Both the position numbers and the translations under genes were made by a program. Below are positions 20,115 through 28,565 of a stretch of 64,000 nt of DNA, piece by piece. The stretch spans positions 62,001 through 126,000 of the forward strand of contig NZ_JASCIR010000012.1 of NCBI RefSeq assembly GCF_029968095.1. The letters are read 5' to 3'. How positions within the stretch are numbered: the first letter of the stretch is position 1; each line of letters begins with the position of its first letter. Below the pieces are notes generated by a model. The model had not been told where the DNA came from, ran no database searches, and saw nothing but the letters and a program-made list of their open reading frames with translations. Source of the stretch: Streptomyces solicavernae (GTDB taxonomy: Bacteria; Actinomycetota; Actinomycetes; Streptomycetales; Streptomycetaceae).

Positions 20115-21578
20115 ATGACCGAGCACACCCTCACCGTGGCCGGTGTCACCGTCGACACCCGGCACTGGATCGGCGGCGAACGCCTCGCCTCCGCCGCCAC
20201 GTTCACCGATGTCTCGCCCGTCGACGGCGCCGTGATCGGCGAGATCTCCCGCGGCACGCCGCAGGAGGCCGAGGCCGCCGTCGCCGCGGCCAAGGCCGCC
20301 TTCCCCGGCTGGGCCGCCACCCCGCGCGCCGAACGCGCACGCCTGCTGCACGCCGTCGCCGACGGCGTCGAGAAGCGCCTCGAAGAGCTCGCGATCGTCG
20401 AGACCACCGACAACGGCGCGCTGCTCCGCTCCCACCGGCGCGGCGTCATGCCCCGCGTCGCGCACAACTTCCGCTTCTTCGCCGACTGGCTGCTCACCCT
20501 CGGCCACGAGGACTTCGAGACCCGCGGCCACACCAACCACGTCAGCTGGGACCCGGCCGGGCCCTGCGTGCTGATCACCCCGTGGAACGCGCCGCTGATG
20601 ATGGCCTCCTGGAAGATCGCCCCGGCCCTCGCGGCGGGAAACACCGTCGTCCTGAAGCCCGCCGAGTGGACCCCGCTCACCGCCTCGCTGCTCGCGGACA
20701 TCGCCGCCGAGGCCGGTCTGCCCGCCGGTGTCCTCAACATCGTCCAGGGGTACGGCTCCGAAGTCGGCGACGCGCTCACCTCCCACCCGGACGTGGCCCG
20801 CATCAGCTTCACCGGCTCGGTGCCCACCGCACGGCACATCGCCGCCCAGGCCGCCCCGCAGCTCACCCCGCTCAGCCTCGAACTCGGCGGCAAGTCACCG
20901 CTGCTGGTGTTCGCCGACGCCGACCTGGACCTGGCCGCCGACCTCGCCGTCGAGCAGTACGACAACGCCGGGCAGGTGTGCCTCGCGGCGACCCGCATCC
21001 TCGTCGAGGAGAGCGTGGCCGAGGAGTTCACCCGCCGCTTCACCGCGAGGGCGGCCCGGCTCAGGCAGGGCGACCCGCGTGACGAGGCCACCGACATCGG
21101 CCCGAACATCCACCCCCGCCAGCTCGACAAGATCGACGGCTTCGTGCAGCGCGCCCTCGCGGCCGGCGCCCGCGCGGTCGTCGGCGGCCACCGCGGCGAG
21201 GGCCAGTACTACGAGCCCACGCTCCTCACCGACGTCGCCCAGGACTCGGAGATCGTGCAGGAGGAGGTCTTCGGCCCCGTACTGACCCTGCAGACCTTCC
21301 GCACCGAGGACGAGGCCGTCCGCCTCGCCGACGACACCCGCTTCGGCCTGGCCGCCACCCTCGCCACCGGCAGCCGTGAGCGCGCCGAACGCGTCACCGC
21401 ACGGCTCGTCGCGGGCACGGTCTGGGTCAACTGCTTCTTCGTACGCGACCTCCAGGCGCCCTTCGGCGGCTCCCGCCAGTCCGGCGTCGGACGCGAGGGC
21501 GGCACCTGGAGCTTCGACTTCTACTGCGACCTGAAGAACACCGTCACCGCACCGAAGGGATGGCAGGACCATGGGTGA
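20115..21578 (+). CDS. Aldehyde dehydrogenase (HpaE-like role inferred)
   Basis: 487 residues of the NAD(P)-dependent ALDH superfamily. Catalytic Cys289 lies in NAGQVCLAATR and Glu256 in LELGGKSP; nucleotide-binding PWNAPLMM and FTGSVPTAR are also present. A GAGGAG site precedes ATG 20115. The gene overlaps the extradiol dioxygenase start by 8 nt, so both should act on one pathway. The natural reading is oxidation of the muconic semialdehyde formed by ring cleavage, as HpaE does in homoprotocatechuate breakdown (inference). Confidence 0.88.
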   Translation: MTEHTLTVAGVTVDTRHWIGGERLASAATFTDVSPVDGAVIGEISRGTPQEAEAAVAAAKAAFPGWAATPRAERARLLHAVADGVEKRLEELAIVETTDNGALLRSHRRGVMPRVAHNFRFFADWLLTLGHEDFETRGHTNHVSWDPAGPCVLITPWNAPLMMASWKIAPALAAGNTVVLKPAEWTPLTASLLADIAAEAGLPAGVLNIVQGYGSEVGDALTSHPDVARISFTGSVPTARHIAAQAAPQLTPLSLELGGKSPLLVFADADLDLAADLAVEQYDNAGQVCLAATRILVEESVAEEFTRRFTARAARLRQGDPRDEATDIGPNIHPRQLDKIDGFVQRALAAGARAVVGGHRGEGQYYEPTLLTDVAQDSEIVQEEVFGPVLTLQTFRTEDEAVRLADDTRFGLAATLATGSRERAERVTARLVAGTVWVNCFFVRDLQAPFGGSRQSGVGREGGTWSFDFYCDLKNTVTAPKGWQDHG

Positions 21579-22458
21579 GATCGTCGGCGCGGGCCTCCTC
21601 GCGCACGTCCCCACGATCGTCCTCCCCGAGGCCGTCCGGTGGGAGCTGAACGAGGGCAAGGAGATCACCCTCGTCACCGGCCTCAAGGAGCTCCGCGCGG
21701 ACGTCTTCGACAGCGACGCCTACGACACCGTCGTCGTCCTCGACTCGCACTGGGCCACCACCGTCGAGTTCGTGGTCACCGCCCAGGACCGCAGGGCAGG
21801 GCTGTTCACCTCCGAGGAACTGCCGCGCGGCATGTGCCGAATGCCGTACGACTACCCCGGCGACCCCGAACTCGCCCGCAACATCGCCTCGTTCGCGGAC
21901 CGGCACGGCACCTGGATCACCCCGATCGACGATGCCTACCTGCCCGTCTACTACGCCACCATCAACCTCTGGAAATACCTCGGCGAGGGCCTGCCCGACA
22001 AGAAGTGGGTGACCGTCGGCGTCTGCCAGACCGGCGACATGGAGGACCACCTGCGCCTCGGCCGCGCCCTGGCCGACGGCATCGCCGCCACCCCCGGCCG
22101 CCGCGTCCTGCTCATCGCCTCCGGCGCCCTCTCGCACACCTTCTGGCCGCTGCGCGAACTGCGCGACCACGAGTCGAGCGACCCGGCGCACATCTTCACC
22201 CCCGAGGCCCGCGCCGCCGACCTCGAACGCATCGCCTGGTTCAAGGAGGGCCGACACGACAAGGTCCTCGACACCATGGACGAGTTCTGGAAGTACAAGC
22301 CGGAGGCGAAGTTCTTCCACTACCTGATGATGGCCGGCGCCCTCGGCGAACAGGCCTGCACCGCCCCGGCCCGCCAGTACGGGGAGTACGAGAACTCCAT
22401 CGGCACCGGCCAGGTCCACCTCTGGTTCGACCGCCCGGCCTCCGGCTGGACCCAGTGA
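21571..22458 (+). CDS. Class III extradiol ring-cleavage dioxygenase (LigB/HpaD-like)
   Basis: 295 residues. His12 in LLAHVPTIV and His60 in VVVLDSHW are placed as the two histidine ligands of the non-heme Fe(II) in the LigB family; SGALSHTFWP supplies the active-site histidine loop and the C-terminal third holds acidic residues expected to complete the site. These enzymes open catechols meta to the hydroxyls. HpaD-like 3,4-dihydroxyphenylacetate 2,3-dioxygenases are the nearest match by overall pattern, but 2-aminophenol dioxygenases belong to the same superfamily. The start overlaps the ALDH gene, implying coupling. Confidence 0.85.
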   Translation: MGEIVGAGLLAHVPTIVLPEAVRWELNEGKEITLVTGLKELRADVFDSDAYDTVVVLDSHWATTVEFVVTAQDRRAGLFTSEELPRGMCRMPYDYPGDPELARNIASFADRHGTWITPIDDAYLPVYYATINLWKYLGEGLPDKKWVTVGVCQTGDMEDHLRLGRALADGIAATPGRRVLLIASGALSHTFWPLRELRDHESSDPAHIFTPEARAADLERIAWFKEGRHDKVLDTMDEFWKYKPEAKFFHYLMMAGALGEQACTAPARQYGEYENSIGTGQVHLWFDRPASGWTQ

Positions 22459-22490
22459 CCCAGTGACCCAGTGACCCAGTGATCCGGGGT
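22455..22490. repeat. 8-bp repeat (GACCCAGT) after the dioxygenase gene
   Basis: Four copies of GACCCAGT begin in the last codons of the dioxygenase gene and fill the gap before the FAH-family gene. Confidence 0.7.
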
Positions 22491-22528
22491 GACCCGGTAA
22501 CCGTCAACCCTTGAACCCAGGAGCCCTC

Positions 22529-23374
22529 ATGCCCGAGTACCGCCGCATCCTCCTCGACGGCGCCGCCGTCCAGGTCACCGTCGACGGGGACGAACTCGTC
22601 GCCGGCGACGGCCGCCGCGTCAAGACCGAGGACGCGCGCCACCTGCCGCCGGTCGTCCCCTCCAAGGTCATCGCCGTCCACCTCAACCACCGCAGCCGCG
22701 TCGACGAATTCGGCATCGGGCTGCCCGACACCCCCACCTACTTCCACAAGCCCACCTCCGCCCTCAACTCCCACCAGGGTGCGATCGTCCGCCCCGAGGG
22801 CTGCACCTGGCTCAACTACGAGGGCGAGGTCGCCATCGTCATCGGCCGCACCGCCCGCAACATCGCGCCTCAGGAGGCGGGCGAGTACATCGCCGGGTAC
22901 ACCGTCGCCAACGACTACGGCCTGCACGACTTCCGCGACACCGACGCCGGGTCCATGCTGCGCGTGAAGGGCTCCGACACCCTCTGCCCGCTCGGCCCCG
23001 GCCTGGTCACCGACTGGGACTTCCACGGCAAGCGGCTGCGGACGTACGTCAACGGCGAGGTCGTCCAGGACGGTTCCACGGACGAGATGACCTGGGACAT
23101 GCACTACCTCGTCGCCGACATCGCCCGCACCATCACCCTGTACCCCGGCGACGTCCTGCTCTCCGGCACCCCGGCCAACTCCCGGCCCGTGCGGCCCGGG
23201 GACATCGTCGAGGTGGAGGTCGAGGGCCTGGGCCGGCTCAGCAACCACGTCGTCACCGGGCCCACCGCGATCCGCGCCGACGTGGGCGCGCAGCCCACCG
23301 AGTCCGAGGAGGTGCTGTCCACGGCACTCGGCGGCGACTGGGAGTTCCGTGGCATCCGCCCGCCGAGGCGCTGA
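22529..23374 (+). CDS. Fumarylacetoacetate hydrolase-family isomerase/decarboxylase (HpaG-like)
   Basis: 281 residues from ATG 22529 with CAGGAG upstream. The FAH fold motifs are clear: LNYEGEVAIVIGRTARN (metal-binding glutamates), GYTVANDYGLHDF (aspartate), KGSDTLCPLGPGLV and SGTPANSRPV. Members hydrolyse, isomerise or decarboxylate ring-cleavage products. Next to an extradiol dioxygenase and a semialdehyde dehydrogenase, an HpaG-like isomerase/decarboxylase is the best guess. No hydratase (HpaH) or aldolase (HpaI) gene is present in the window. Confidence 0.87.
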   Translation: MPEYRRILLDGAAVQVTVDGDELVAGDGRRVKTEDARHLPPVVPSKVIAVHLNHRSRVDEFGIGLPDTPTYFHKPTSALNSHQGAIVRPEGCTWLNYEGEVAIVIGRTARNIAPQEAGEYIAGYTVANDYGLHDFRDTDAGSMLRVKGSDTLCPLGPGLVTDWDFHGKRLRTYVNGEVVQDGSTDEMTWDMHYLVADIARTITLYPGDVLLSGTPANSRPVRPGDIVEVEVEGLGRLSNHVVTGPTAIRADVGAQPTESEEVLSTALGGDWEFRGIRPPRR

Positions 23375-23402
23375 GCGGAGCGGAGTCGGTAGGCTCCTCG
23401 GC

Positions 23403-24101
23403 ATGAGCGAGCCCGTCGAATCCGCAGGTTCCGCAGCTTCCGCAGGTTCTGCAGCTTCTGCGGCTTCTGCGGCTTCCGCGGCTGGGAACCGTCCGCGCAA
23501 GCGGGTGCGGAACTACGGCACGGGCCGCGTCGCCCTCCTGGAGGCCGCCGTGCGCGTGGTGGCCGCCGGCGGTCTGCGCAAGCTGACCTACCGGGCCGTC
23601 GCCGAGGAGGCCGGCGTCACGCACGGACTCGTCGTCCACCACTTCGGCACCCGCGACGCCCTCATCGAGGAGACCGTCGGCCACGCCATCCGCTCCTCGC
23701 TCAGCGTGAGCACCCTCGGCCTCGGCACCGGCAAGGCCGCCGACTTCGCCACCGGACTCGTCGACATGGTCGAGTCCGGGCCCGACGTGCAGGCCTTCCA
23801 GTACGAGCTGCTCCTTGAGGCCCGCCGCCGCCCCGAACTCCTCCCGCAGCTGCGGCACTTGTACGAGGAGTACTTCGAGGCCACCCGCAGCGAACTGGCC
23901 CGCCTGCTTCCCGGTGAGCCGCGCCAGGGGCTGTCCCGCCTGGTCTTCGCCGCCCTGGAAGGACTCGTCCTGCACCAGCTGGTCTTCGGCGAGCGGGACG
24001 TGACCGAGGACGCGCTGACCGAACTGCGTGGGCTGCTGGGGGAGTTGGCCGACCGGGAGCAGGGCGAGCGCTCGCCGGGCGCGGCGGACGGCGACGCCTG
24101 A
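23403..24101 (+). CDS. TetR-family regulator of the cluster
   Basis: 232 residues. Helix-turn-helix LTYRAVAEEAGVTHGLVVHHF at residues about 60-80, then a helical ligand domain. The first 20 or so residues are Ser/Ala/Gly repeats from a 9-bp tandem repeat and are probably dispensable. It is encoded on the plus strand between the ring-cleavage genes and the permease, and is the only regulator gene inside the block, so it is the best candidate to bind the GTTTG-N4-CAAAC operators at 17609, 17717 and the variant at 24229. Confidence 0.88.
   Translation: MSEPVESAGSAASAGSAASAASAASAAGNRPRKRVRNYGTGRVALLEAAVRVVAAGGLRKLTYRAVAEEAGVTHGLVVHHFGTRDALIEETVGHAIRSSLSVSTLGLGTGKAADFATGLVDMVESGPDVQAFQYELLLEARRRPELLPQLRHLYEEYFEATRSELARLLPGEPRQGLSRLVFAALEGLVLHQLVFGERDVTEDALTELRGLLGELADREQGERSPGAADGDA
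23424..23486. repeat. 9-bp Ser/Ala repeat in the TetR N-terminus
   Basis: GCAGCTTCC / GCGGCTTCT-type units encode alternating Ser-Ala-Ala or Ser-Ala-Gly. Confidence 0.75.
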
Positions 24102-24180
24102 CCCTCGCCGGTCACGCCCGGACGGGTAACCGTCCACACCTGACCCTCGCCGGTCACGCCCGGACGCGTAGCTGTCCACT
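24099..24180. repeat. 42-bp direct repeat, two copies
   Basis: TGACCCTCGCCGGTCACGCC begins copies at 24099 and 24141; each continues with CGGACG and a GTCCAC end. The first copy contains the TetR stop codon. GGTCAC/GTGACC-like symmetry hints at a regulatory or structural role. Confidence 0.75.
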
Positions 24181-24228
24181 CCACACCCCTTGCCAAACGG
24201 ATAGTTCCGGCCCACGATGAGGCCACTC

Positions 24229-24242
24229 GTTTGGCCTGAAAC
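24229..24242. promoter_or_regulatory. Operator copy 3, variant GTTTGGCCTGAAAC
   Basis: It matches operator copy 1 at 12 of 14 positions and lies about 50 bp before the permease start. A CCAAACGG half-site occurs 35 bp upstream (24193-24200). Confidence 0.6.
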
Positions 24243-24292
24243 GATCCTTGGCCCGATGTGGCCCTCCCCTCTCCCTCTGGCAGGTGATCCGA

Positions 24293-25750
24293 GTGGACAG
24301 TCAGACGCTCTCCGCCCAGCGGACCGCGACGGACGGCACTCCCACGGCGACCGCCCTGAAGCCCAACGCCCTCGGCGTCCTGGGCATCCTCTTCTTCGTC
24401 CTCTCCGGCCAGGCCCCGCTGACCGGCATCGCCGGCGCCGCCCCGATCTCGGTCGCGATCGGCAACGGGGCCGGCACGCCCGCCGCGTACGTCCTGGCGG
24501 GAGCGGTCATCCTGCTGTTCTCCGTCGGCTTCGTCGCCATGGGGCGGCACGTCGTGGACGCCGGCGCGTTCTACACCTACATCGGCACCGGCCTGGGCCG
24601 GACCGCGGGCGCGGGCAGTGCGGCCGTCGCGCTGTTCTCGTACTGCATCATCCAGGGCGCCATGTACGGCCTCTACGGCGCGACCATGAGCCCGCTCGTC
24701 GCCCACCACACCGGGCTCGAACTGCCCTGGTGGGTCTGGGCGCTGCTCACCATGGCCGTGGTGCAGGCGCTCGCCGCGACCGGCATCGAGGTCGGCGCGA
24801 AGGTCCTCGCGGTGCTCGTGCTCGCCGAGTTCAGCATCCTGCTCGTCTTCGGCCTCGTCACCCTCCTGAAGGGCGGGGGCCCCGAGGGGCTCGGCGTGGC
24901 GGAGAGCTTCGCGCCGTCGGCGGTGCTCGCGGGTGCCCCGGGCGTCGCCGTGATGTTCGCGGTGGCGTCGATGTTCGGCTTCGAGGCGACCGCCATCTAC
25001 GGCGAGGAGGCCCGGGACGCCAAGAAGACCGTGCCCAGGGCCACGTACCTCTCCGTGATCGTCGTCACCGGCTTCTTCGCGCTCACCTCGTGGATGCTGA
25101 TCTCCGCCTGGGGCGCCTCGAAGGCTCCGGGCGCGGCGGGCGAGGCGCTGGCGGGCGGCGACTCCTCGGGGTTCGTGTTCGCCCCGATCGCCGCGCAGTT
25201 CGGCGGCTGGGTGAACGAGGTGCTTCCGGTGCTGCTCGCCACCTCGCTCTTCGCGGGCATCCTCACCTTCCACAACTCCGCCAACCGCTACCTCTTCTCG
25301 CTCGGCCGCGACCGGCTCCTCCCGCGGCGGCTCTGCCGGCTCAACGCCCGGCACGCGCCCTGGCTCGCGGGCTGCGTGCAGACGGCGATCGCCCTCGCGC
25401 TCGTCCTGCCGTTCGCGCTGCTCGGCAAGGATCCGGTGGTCAGCCTGTTCTCCTGGTTCAGCGGACTCGCCGTCCTCGCGATGATGCTGCTCTACCTGCT
25501 GACGTCTCTCTCCGTCATCGTCTTCTTCCGCCGCGAGCGCGCCGACGCCCGCCGCTGGAACACCCTGGTCGCCCCCGCCCTGGGCGCAGTCGGCCTCGCG
25601 GGCGCCGTCTGGCTGATCCTCGCCAACTTCACGACCCTCATCGGCGGCGACACGGGCACCGCGATGTGGCTGGTGGGGTCGGTCCCGGTGGTGCTGGGGG
25701 CCGGGGTGGCGGCGGACCGGGTGCGGCGCCGGAGGACGACGGTGCGCTGA
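24293..25750 (+). CDS. APC-family amino acid/amine permease
   Basis: About 485 residues and 12 helices. The first helix reads LGILFFVLSGQAPLTGIAG, in the place of the GxG substrate-binding motif of APC transporters; helix 6 has MFGFEATAIYGEEARD, the usual FGFE signature followed by conserved charged residues. GTG 24293 with AGGTGA upstream is preferred; GTG 24284 is an alternative. PuuP and related amine importers belong to this superfamily, and the gene lies in the same block as a GS-like ligase and PuuC/PuuD-like enzymes, so it is likely the amine uptake system. Confidence 0.88.
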   Translation: MDSQTLSAQRTATDGTPTATALKPNALGVLGILFFVLSGQAPLTGIAGAAPISVAIGNGAGTPAAYVLAGAVILLFSVGFVAMGRHVVDAGAFYTYIGTGLGRTAGAGSAAVALFSYCIIQGAMYGLYGATMSPLVAHHTGLELPWWVWALLTMAVVQALAATGIEVGAKVLAVLVLAEFSILLVFGLVTLLKGGGPEGLGVAESFAPSAVLAGAPGVAVMFAVASMFGFEATAIYGEEARDAKKTVPRATYLSVIVVTGFFALTSWMLISAWGASKAPGAAGEALAGGDSSGFVFAPIAAQFGGWVNEVLPVLLATSLFAGILTFHNSANRYLFSLGRDRLLPRRLCRLNARHAPWLAGCVQTAIALALVLPFALLGKDPVVSLFSWFSGLAVLAMMLLYLLTSLSVIVFFRRERADARRWNTLVAPALGAVGLAGAVWLILANFTTLIGGDTGTAMWLVGSVPVVLGAGVAADRVRRRRTTVR

Positions 25751-25848
25751 GTGCCCCGACCCGTACGACGCCGATGCCGTACGCCCGGCCGAGCCCGCCC
25801 CGTTCTCCCGTACGGCACGGCCTCCCCGACCCCGAAAGGACCGGCACA

Positions 25849-27012
25849 TTGACCCTCGACCTCCGCCACCGCCTGAACCGCAGGACCGTCCTCGGCGGCA
25901 CCGCCGCCGCGACCTCCGCCGCACTGCTGCCGACGCTCACCGCCACCCCGGCCGCCGCCTCCCGCCGCCCCGGCCCCGACCCGGAGAACCGTCTGGTGCT
26001 GCTCGGCACGGCGGGCGGTCCGCCGCCCGAGCCCGGCCGGGCGGGCATAGCGTCCGCGCTGGTCGTGGACGGGCGGGTGCACCTCGTCGACGCCGGCCGG
26101 GGCGCCGTCACGCAGTACCTCGCCGCCGGCCTGCGCTACCGCGACCTCGCCGCGGTCCACGTCACCCACCTCCACGCCGACCACGTCGCCGACCTGCACA
26201 ACTTCTTCCTGCTGCCCGGCTTCGGCGCCAACGACAGCGGGGACGGCATCACGCACCCCGTCGACGTCCACGGCCCGGGACCGGCCGGGGCGCTGCCACC
26301 CGTGTACGGCGGCGGCACGGCCCCGACCGTCGCCCCCGACCGCCCCACCCCCGGCCTCGCCGACCTCCTGGACCGGCAGATCGAGGCCTTCGCGTACAGC
26401 ACCAACGTCTTCCTCCGCGACTCCGGCATCCGCGACGTGCGCGAGCTGATCCGCGTCCACGAGACCGCCGTGCCGGACGTGGGCGCCGACCCGCTCGGGC
26501 CGACCGCACCCGACATGGAACCCTTCACCGTCACCGACGACGGCTCGGTCAAGGTCACCGCCGTCCTCGTCCCGCACGGCCCGGTCTTCCCGTCGTACGC
26601 CTACCGCTTCGACACCCCGTACGGCTCCGTCGTCTTCTCCGGCGACACGGCCGCGTCCGACAACCTGGTCCGCCTGGCCCGGGGCGCCGACATCCTGGTG
26701 CACGAGGTCATCGACCTCGACTTCTACGACGGCCAGGGCCTGGACGACGCCCTGCTCGACCACCTCCGCGTCTCGCACACCGACGTCACCGAGGTCGGCC
26801 CGCTGGCCGAACGCGCGGGCGTCGGCACGCTCGTGCTCAGCCACATCGTCCCGGCCGACCCGGCCCTGGTCGGCCGCGGCTCCTGGGCGCGCAGGGCCGG
26901 CCAGGGGTTCGGCGGACGGGTGGTGGTGGGGGAGGACCTGCTGTCCCTGCCGCTCCACGGACTCCCGCACCCCGCGACATCTCCCACTGCACGAAACGAG
27001 GACGCACGGTGA
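25849..27012 (+). CDS. Tat-exported metallo-beta-lactamase-fold hydrolase
   Basis: 387 residues from TTG 25849, chosen because GAAAGGA sits 8 nt upstream and it yields a twin-arginine signal (LNRRTVLGGTAAATSAALLP, then an AxA-like site near residue 38). The mature part has THLHADH (His107, His109, Asp111, His112), a second histidine in VPHGPVFPS, FSGDTAASD and SHIVPADP, the full dinuclear zinc set of the arylsulfatase/RNase Z-like branch. It should act outside the membrane, perhaps releasing the amine or aromatic substrate from an ester or conjugate before uptake. Substrate unknown. Confidence 0.82.
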   Translation: MTLDLRHRLNRRTVLGGTAAATSAALLPTLTATPAAASRRPGPDPENRLVLLGTAGGPPPEPGRAGIASALVVDGRVHLVDAGRGAVTQYLAAGLRYRDLAAVHVTHLHADHVADLHNFFLLPGFGANDSGDGITHPVDVHGPGPAGALPPVYGGGTAPTVAPDRPTPGLADLLDRQIEAFAYSTNVFLRDSGIRDVRELIRVHETAVPDVGADPLGPTAPDMEPFTVTDDGSVKVTAVLVPHGPVFPSYAYRFDTPYGSVVFSGDTAASDNLVRLARGADILVHEVIDLDFYDGQGLDDALLDHLRVSHTDVTEVGPLAERAGVGTLVLSHIVPADPALVGRGSWARRAGQGFGGRVVVGEDLLSLPLHGLPHPATSPTARNEDAR

Positions 27013-28565
27013 CCACCACCCGCGACGACACCGCCCGCGACACCGCGCGCGACGACACCGCGCGCGACGACATCACCCGCGACGACATCACCCGCGACGA
27101 CTGGCTCCGCCGCGCCAAGACGCTCCCGCTCCCCGCCACGCACTTCATCGACGGCGCCGCACACGACGGCGGCGGCGCCTTCACCGTCGTCTCCCCGCGC
27201 GACGGCCAGGCCCTGGCCGAGGTGGCCGACGCCGGGACCGCCGAGGTCGGCCTCGCCGTCGCCGCCGCCCGCCGCGCCTTCGACCACGGACCCTGGCCCC
27301 GCCTCGCGCCCGCCGAACGCGGCCGTGCCCTCACCCGCCTCGCCGGCCTGCTCGACGCCCACCGCGCCGAACTCGCCCTCACCGTCAGCCTGGAGATGGG
27401 CAAACCCATCACCGACGCCCACGACATCGAACTGCGCGCCCTCGTCAACACCTTCCGCTGGTACGGGCAGTTGGCCGACAAACTCACCGACGCGTCCCCG
27501 CACACCGCGCCCGACGCCCTCGCCCTCGTCACCCGCGAACCCGCCGGCGTCGTCGGCGCCGTCGTCCCGTGGAACTTCCCGCTCACGCTCGCCGGCTGGA
27601 AGGTCGCCCCCGCCCTCGCGGCCGGCTGCACGGTCGTCCTCAAACCGTCCGAGAGCTCGCCGCTGTCCGCCCTGCGCCTCGCCCGGATCGCCGCCGAGGC
27701 CGGACTGCCGCCCGGCGTCCTCAACGTCGTGGCCGGTGACGGTCCGACGGCCGGGCGGGCGCTCGGCCTGCACCCGGACGTCGACGTGCTCGCGTTCACC
27801 GGCTCCACCGCCGTCGGCCGCCACTACCTGCGGTACGCGGCCGACTCCAACCTCAAGCGCGTCTGGCTCGAACTCGGCGGCAAGTCACCGAACATCGTCC
27901 TGCCCGACGCCCCCGACCTGGACCGGGCCGCCGCCACCGCGGCCTGGGGCATCTTCTTCAACCAGGGCGAGATGTGCACCGCCCCCTCCCGGCTGCTCGT
28001 GCACTCCTCCGTCGCCGAACGCGTCACCGAGGCGGTCGTCGACCGGGCCCGCGCCCTGCGCGTCGGCGACCCCCTCGACCCGGACACCGAGATGGGCGCC
28101 CTGGTCGGCCGCGTCCACCTCGACCGGGTCCTCGGCCACGTCCGGGCGGGCGTCGAGGCCGGGGCCCGGCTCCGTACCGGCGGCGAGTGCACCCTCACCG
28201 GGACCGGCGGCACGTACCTCGAACCCACCGTCCTCGACCGCGTGACGCCCGACAGCCGCCTCGCCCGCGAGGAGATCTTCGGGCCCGTCCTGTCCGTCCT
28301 CACCTTCGACGACCTCGACGAGGCGGTCCGGCTCGCCAACGCCACCGAGTACGGCCTCGCCGCGGGCCTGTGGACCTCCGACCTGACCACCGCGCACCGG
28401 GTCTCGCGCGCCCTCAAGGCCGGCACGGTCTGGGTCAACTGCTACGAGGAGGGCGACCTGACCGTGCCCTTCGGCGGCGTGAAGCAGTCCGGCAACGGCC
28501 GCGACAAGTCCGTACACGCCCTGGAGAAGTACACCGAACTGAAGACCACCTGGATCCAGTTGTGA
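27009..28565 (+). CDS. Aldehyde dehydrogenase, PuuC-like
   Basis: 518 residues. Cys323 (NQGEMCTAPSR) and Glu288 (LELGGKSPN) are the catalytic pair. The C-terminus GDLTVPFGGVKQSGNGRDKS followed by HALEKYTELKT is characteristic of gamma-glutamyl-aminobutyraldehyde dehydrogenases (PuuC/AldH) that oxidise gamma-glutamylated aldehydes. The GTG start overlaps the upstream stop (GTGA), so it is translationally coupled. The first 32 residues are DDTARD-type repeats from a tandem DNA repeat and are not part of the fold. Confidence 0.88.
   Translation: MTTTRDDTARDTARDDTARDDITRDDITRDDWLRRAKTLPLPATHFIDGAAHDGGGAFTVVSPRDGQALAEVADAGTAEVGLAVAAARRAFDHGPWPRLAPAERGRALTRLAGLLDAHRAELALTVSLEMGKPITDAHDIELRALVNTFRWYGQLADKLTDASPHTAPDALALVTREPAGVVGAVVPWNFPLTLAGWKVAPALAAGCTVVLKPSESSPLSALRLARIAAEAGLPPGVLNVVAGDGPTAGRALGLHPDVDVLAFTGSTAVGRHYLRYAADSNLKRVWLELGGKSPNIVLPDAPDLDRAAATAAWGIFFNQGEMCTAPSRLLVHSSVAERVTEAVVDRARALRVGDPLDPDTEMGALVGRVHLDRVLGHVRAGVEAGARLRTGGECTLTGTGGTYLEPTVLDRVTPDSRLAREEIFGPVLSVLTFDDLDEAVRLANATEYGLAAGLWTSDLTTAHRVSRALKAGTVWVNCYEEGDLTVPFGGVKQSGNGRDKSVHALEKYTELKTTWIQL
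27021..27103. repeat. 15 to 18-bp repeat in the PuuC-like N-terminus
   Basis: Repeated GACGACACCGCGCGC and GACGACATCACCCGC units encode DDTAR/DDITR. The second unit type occurs twice in a row. Confidence 0.8.
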
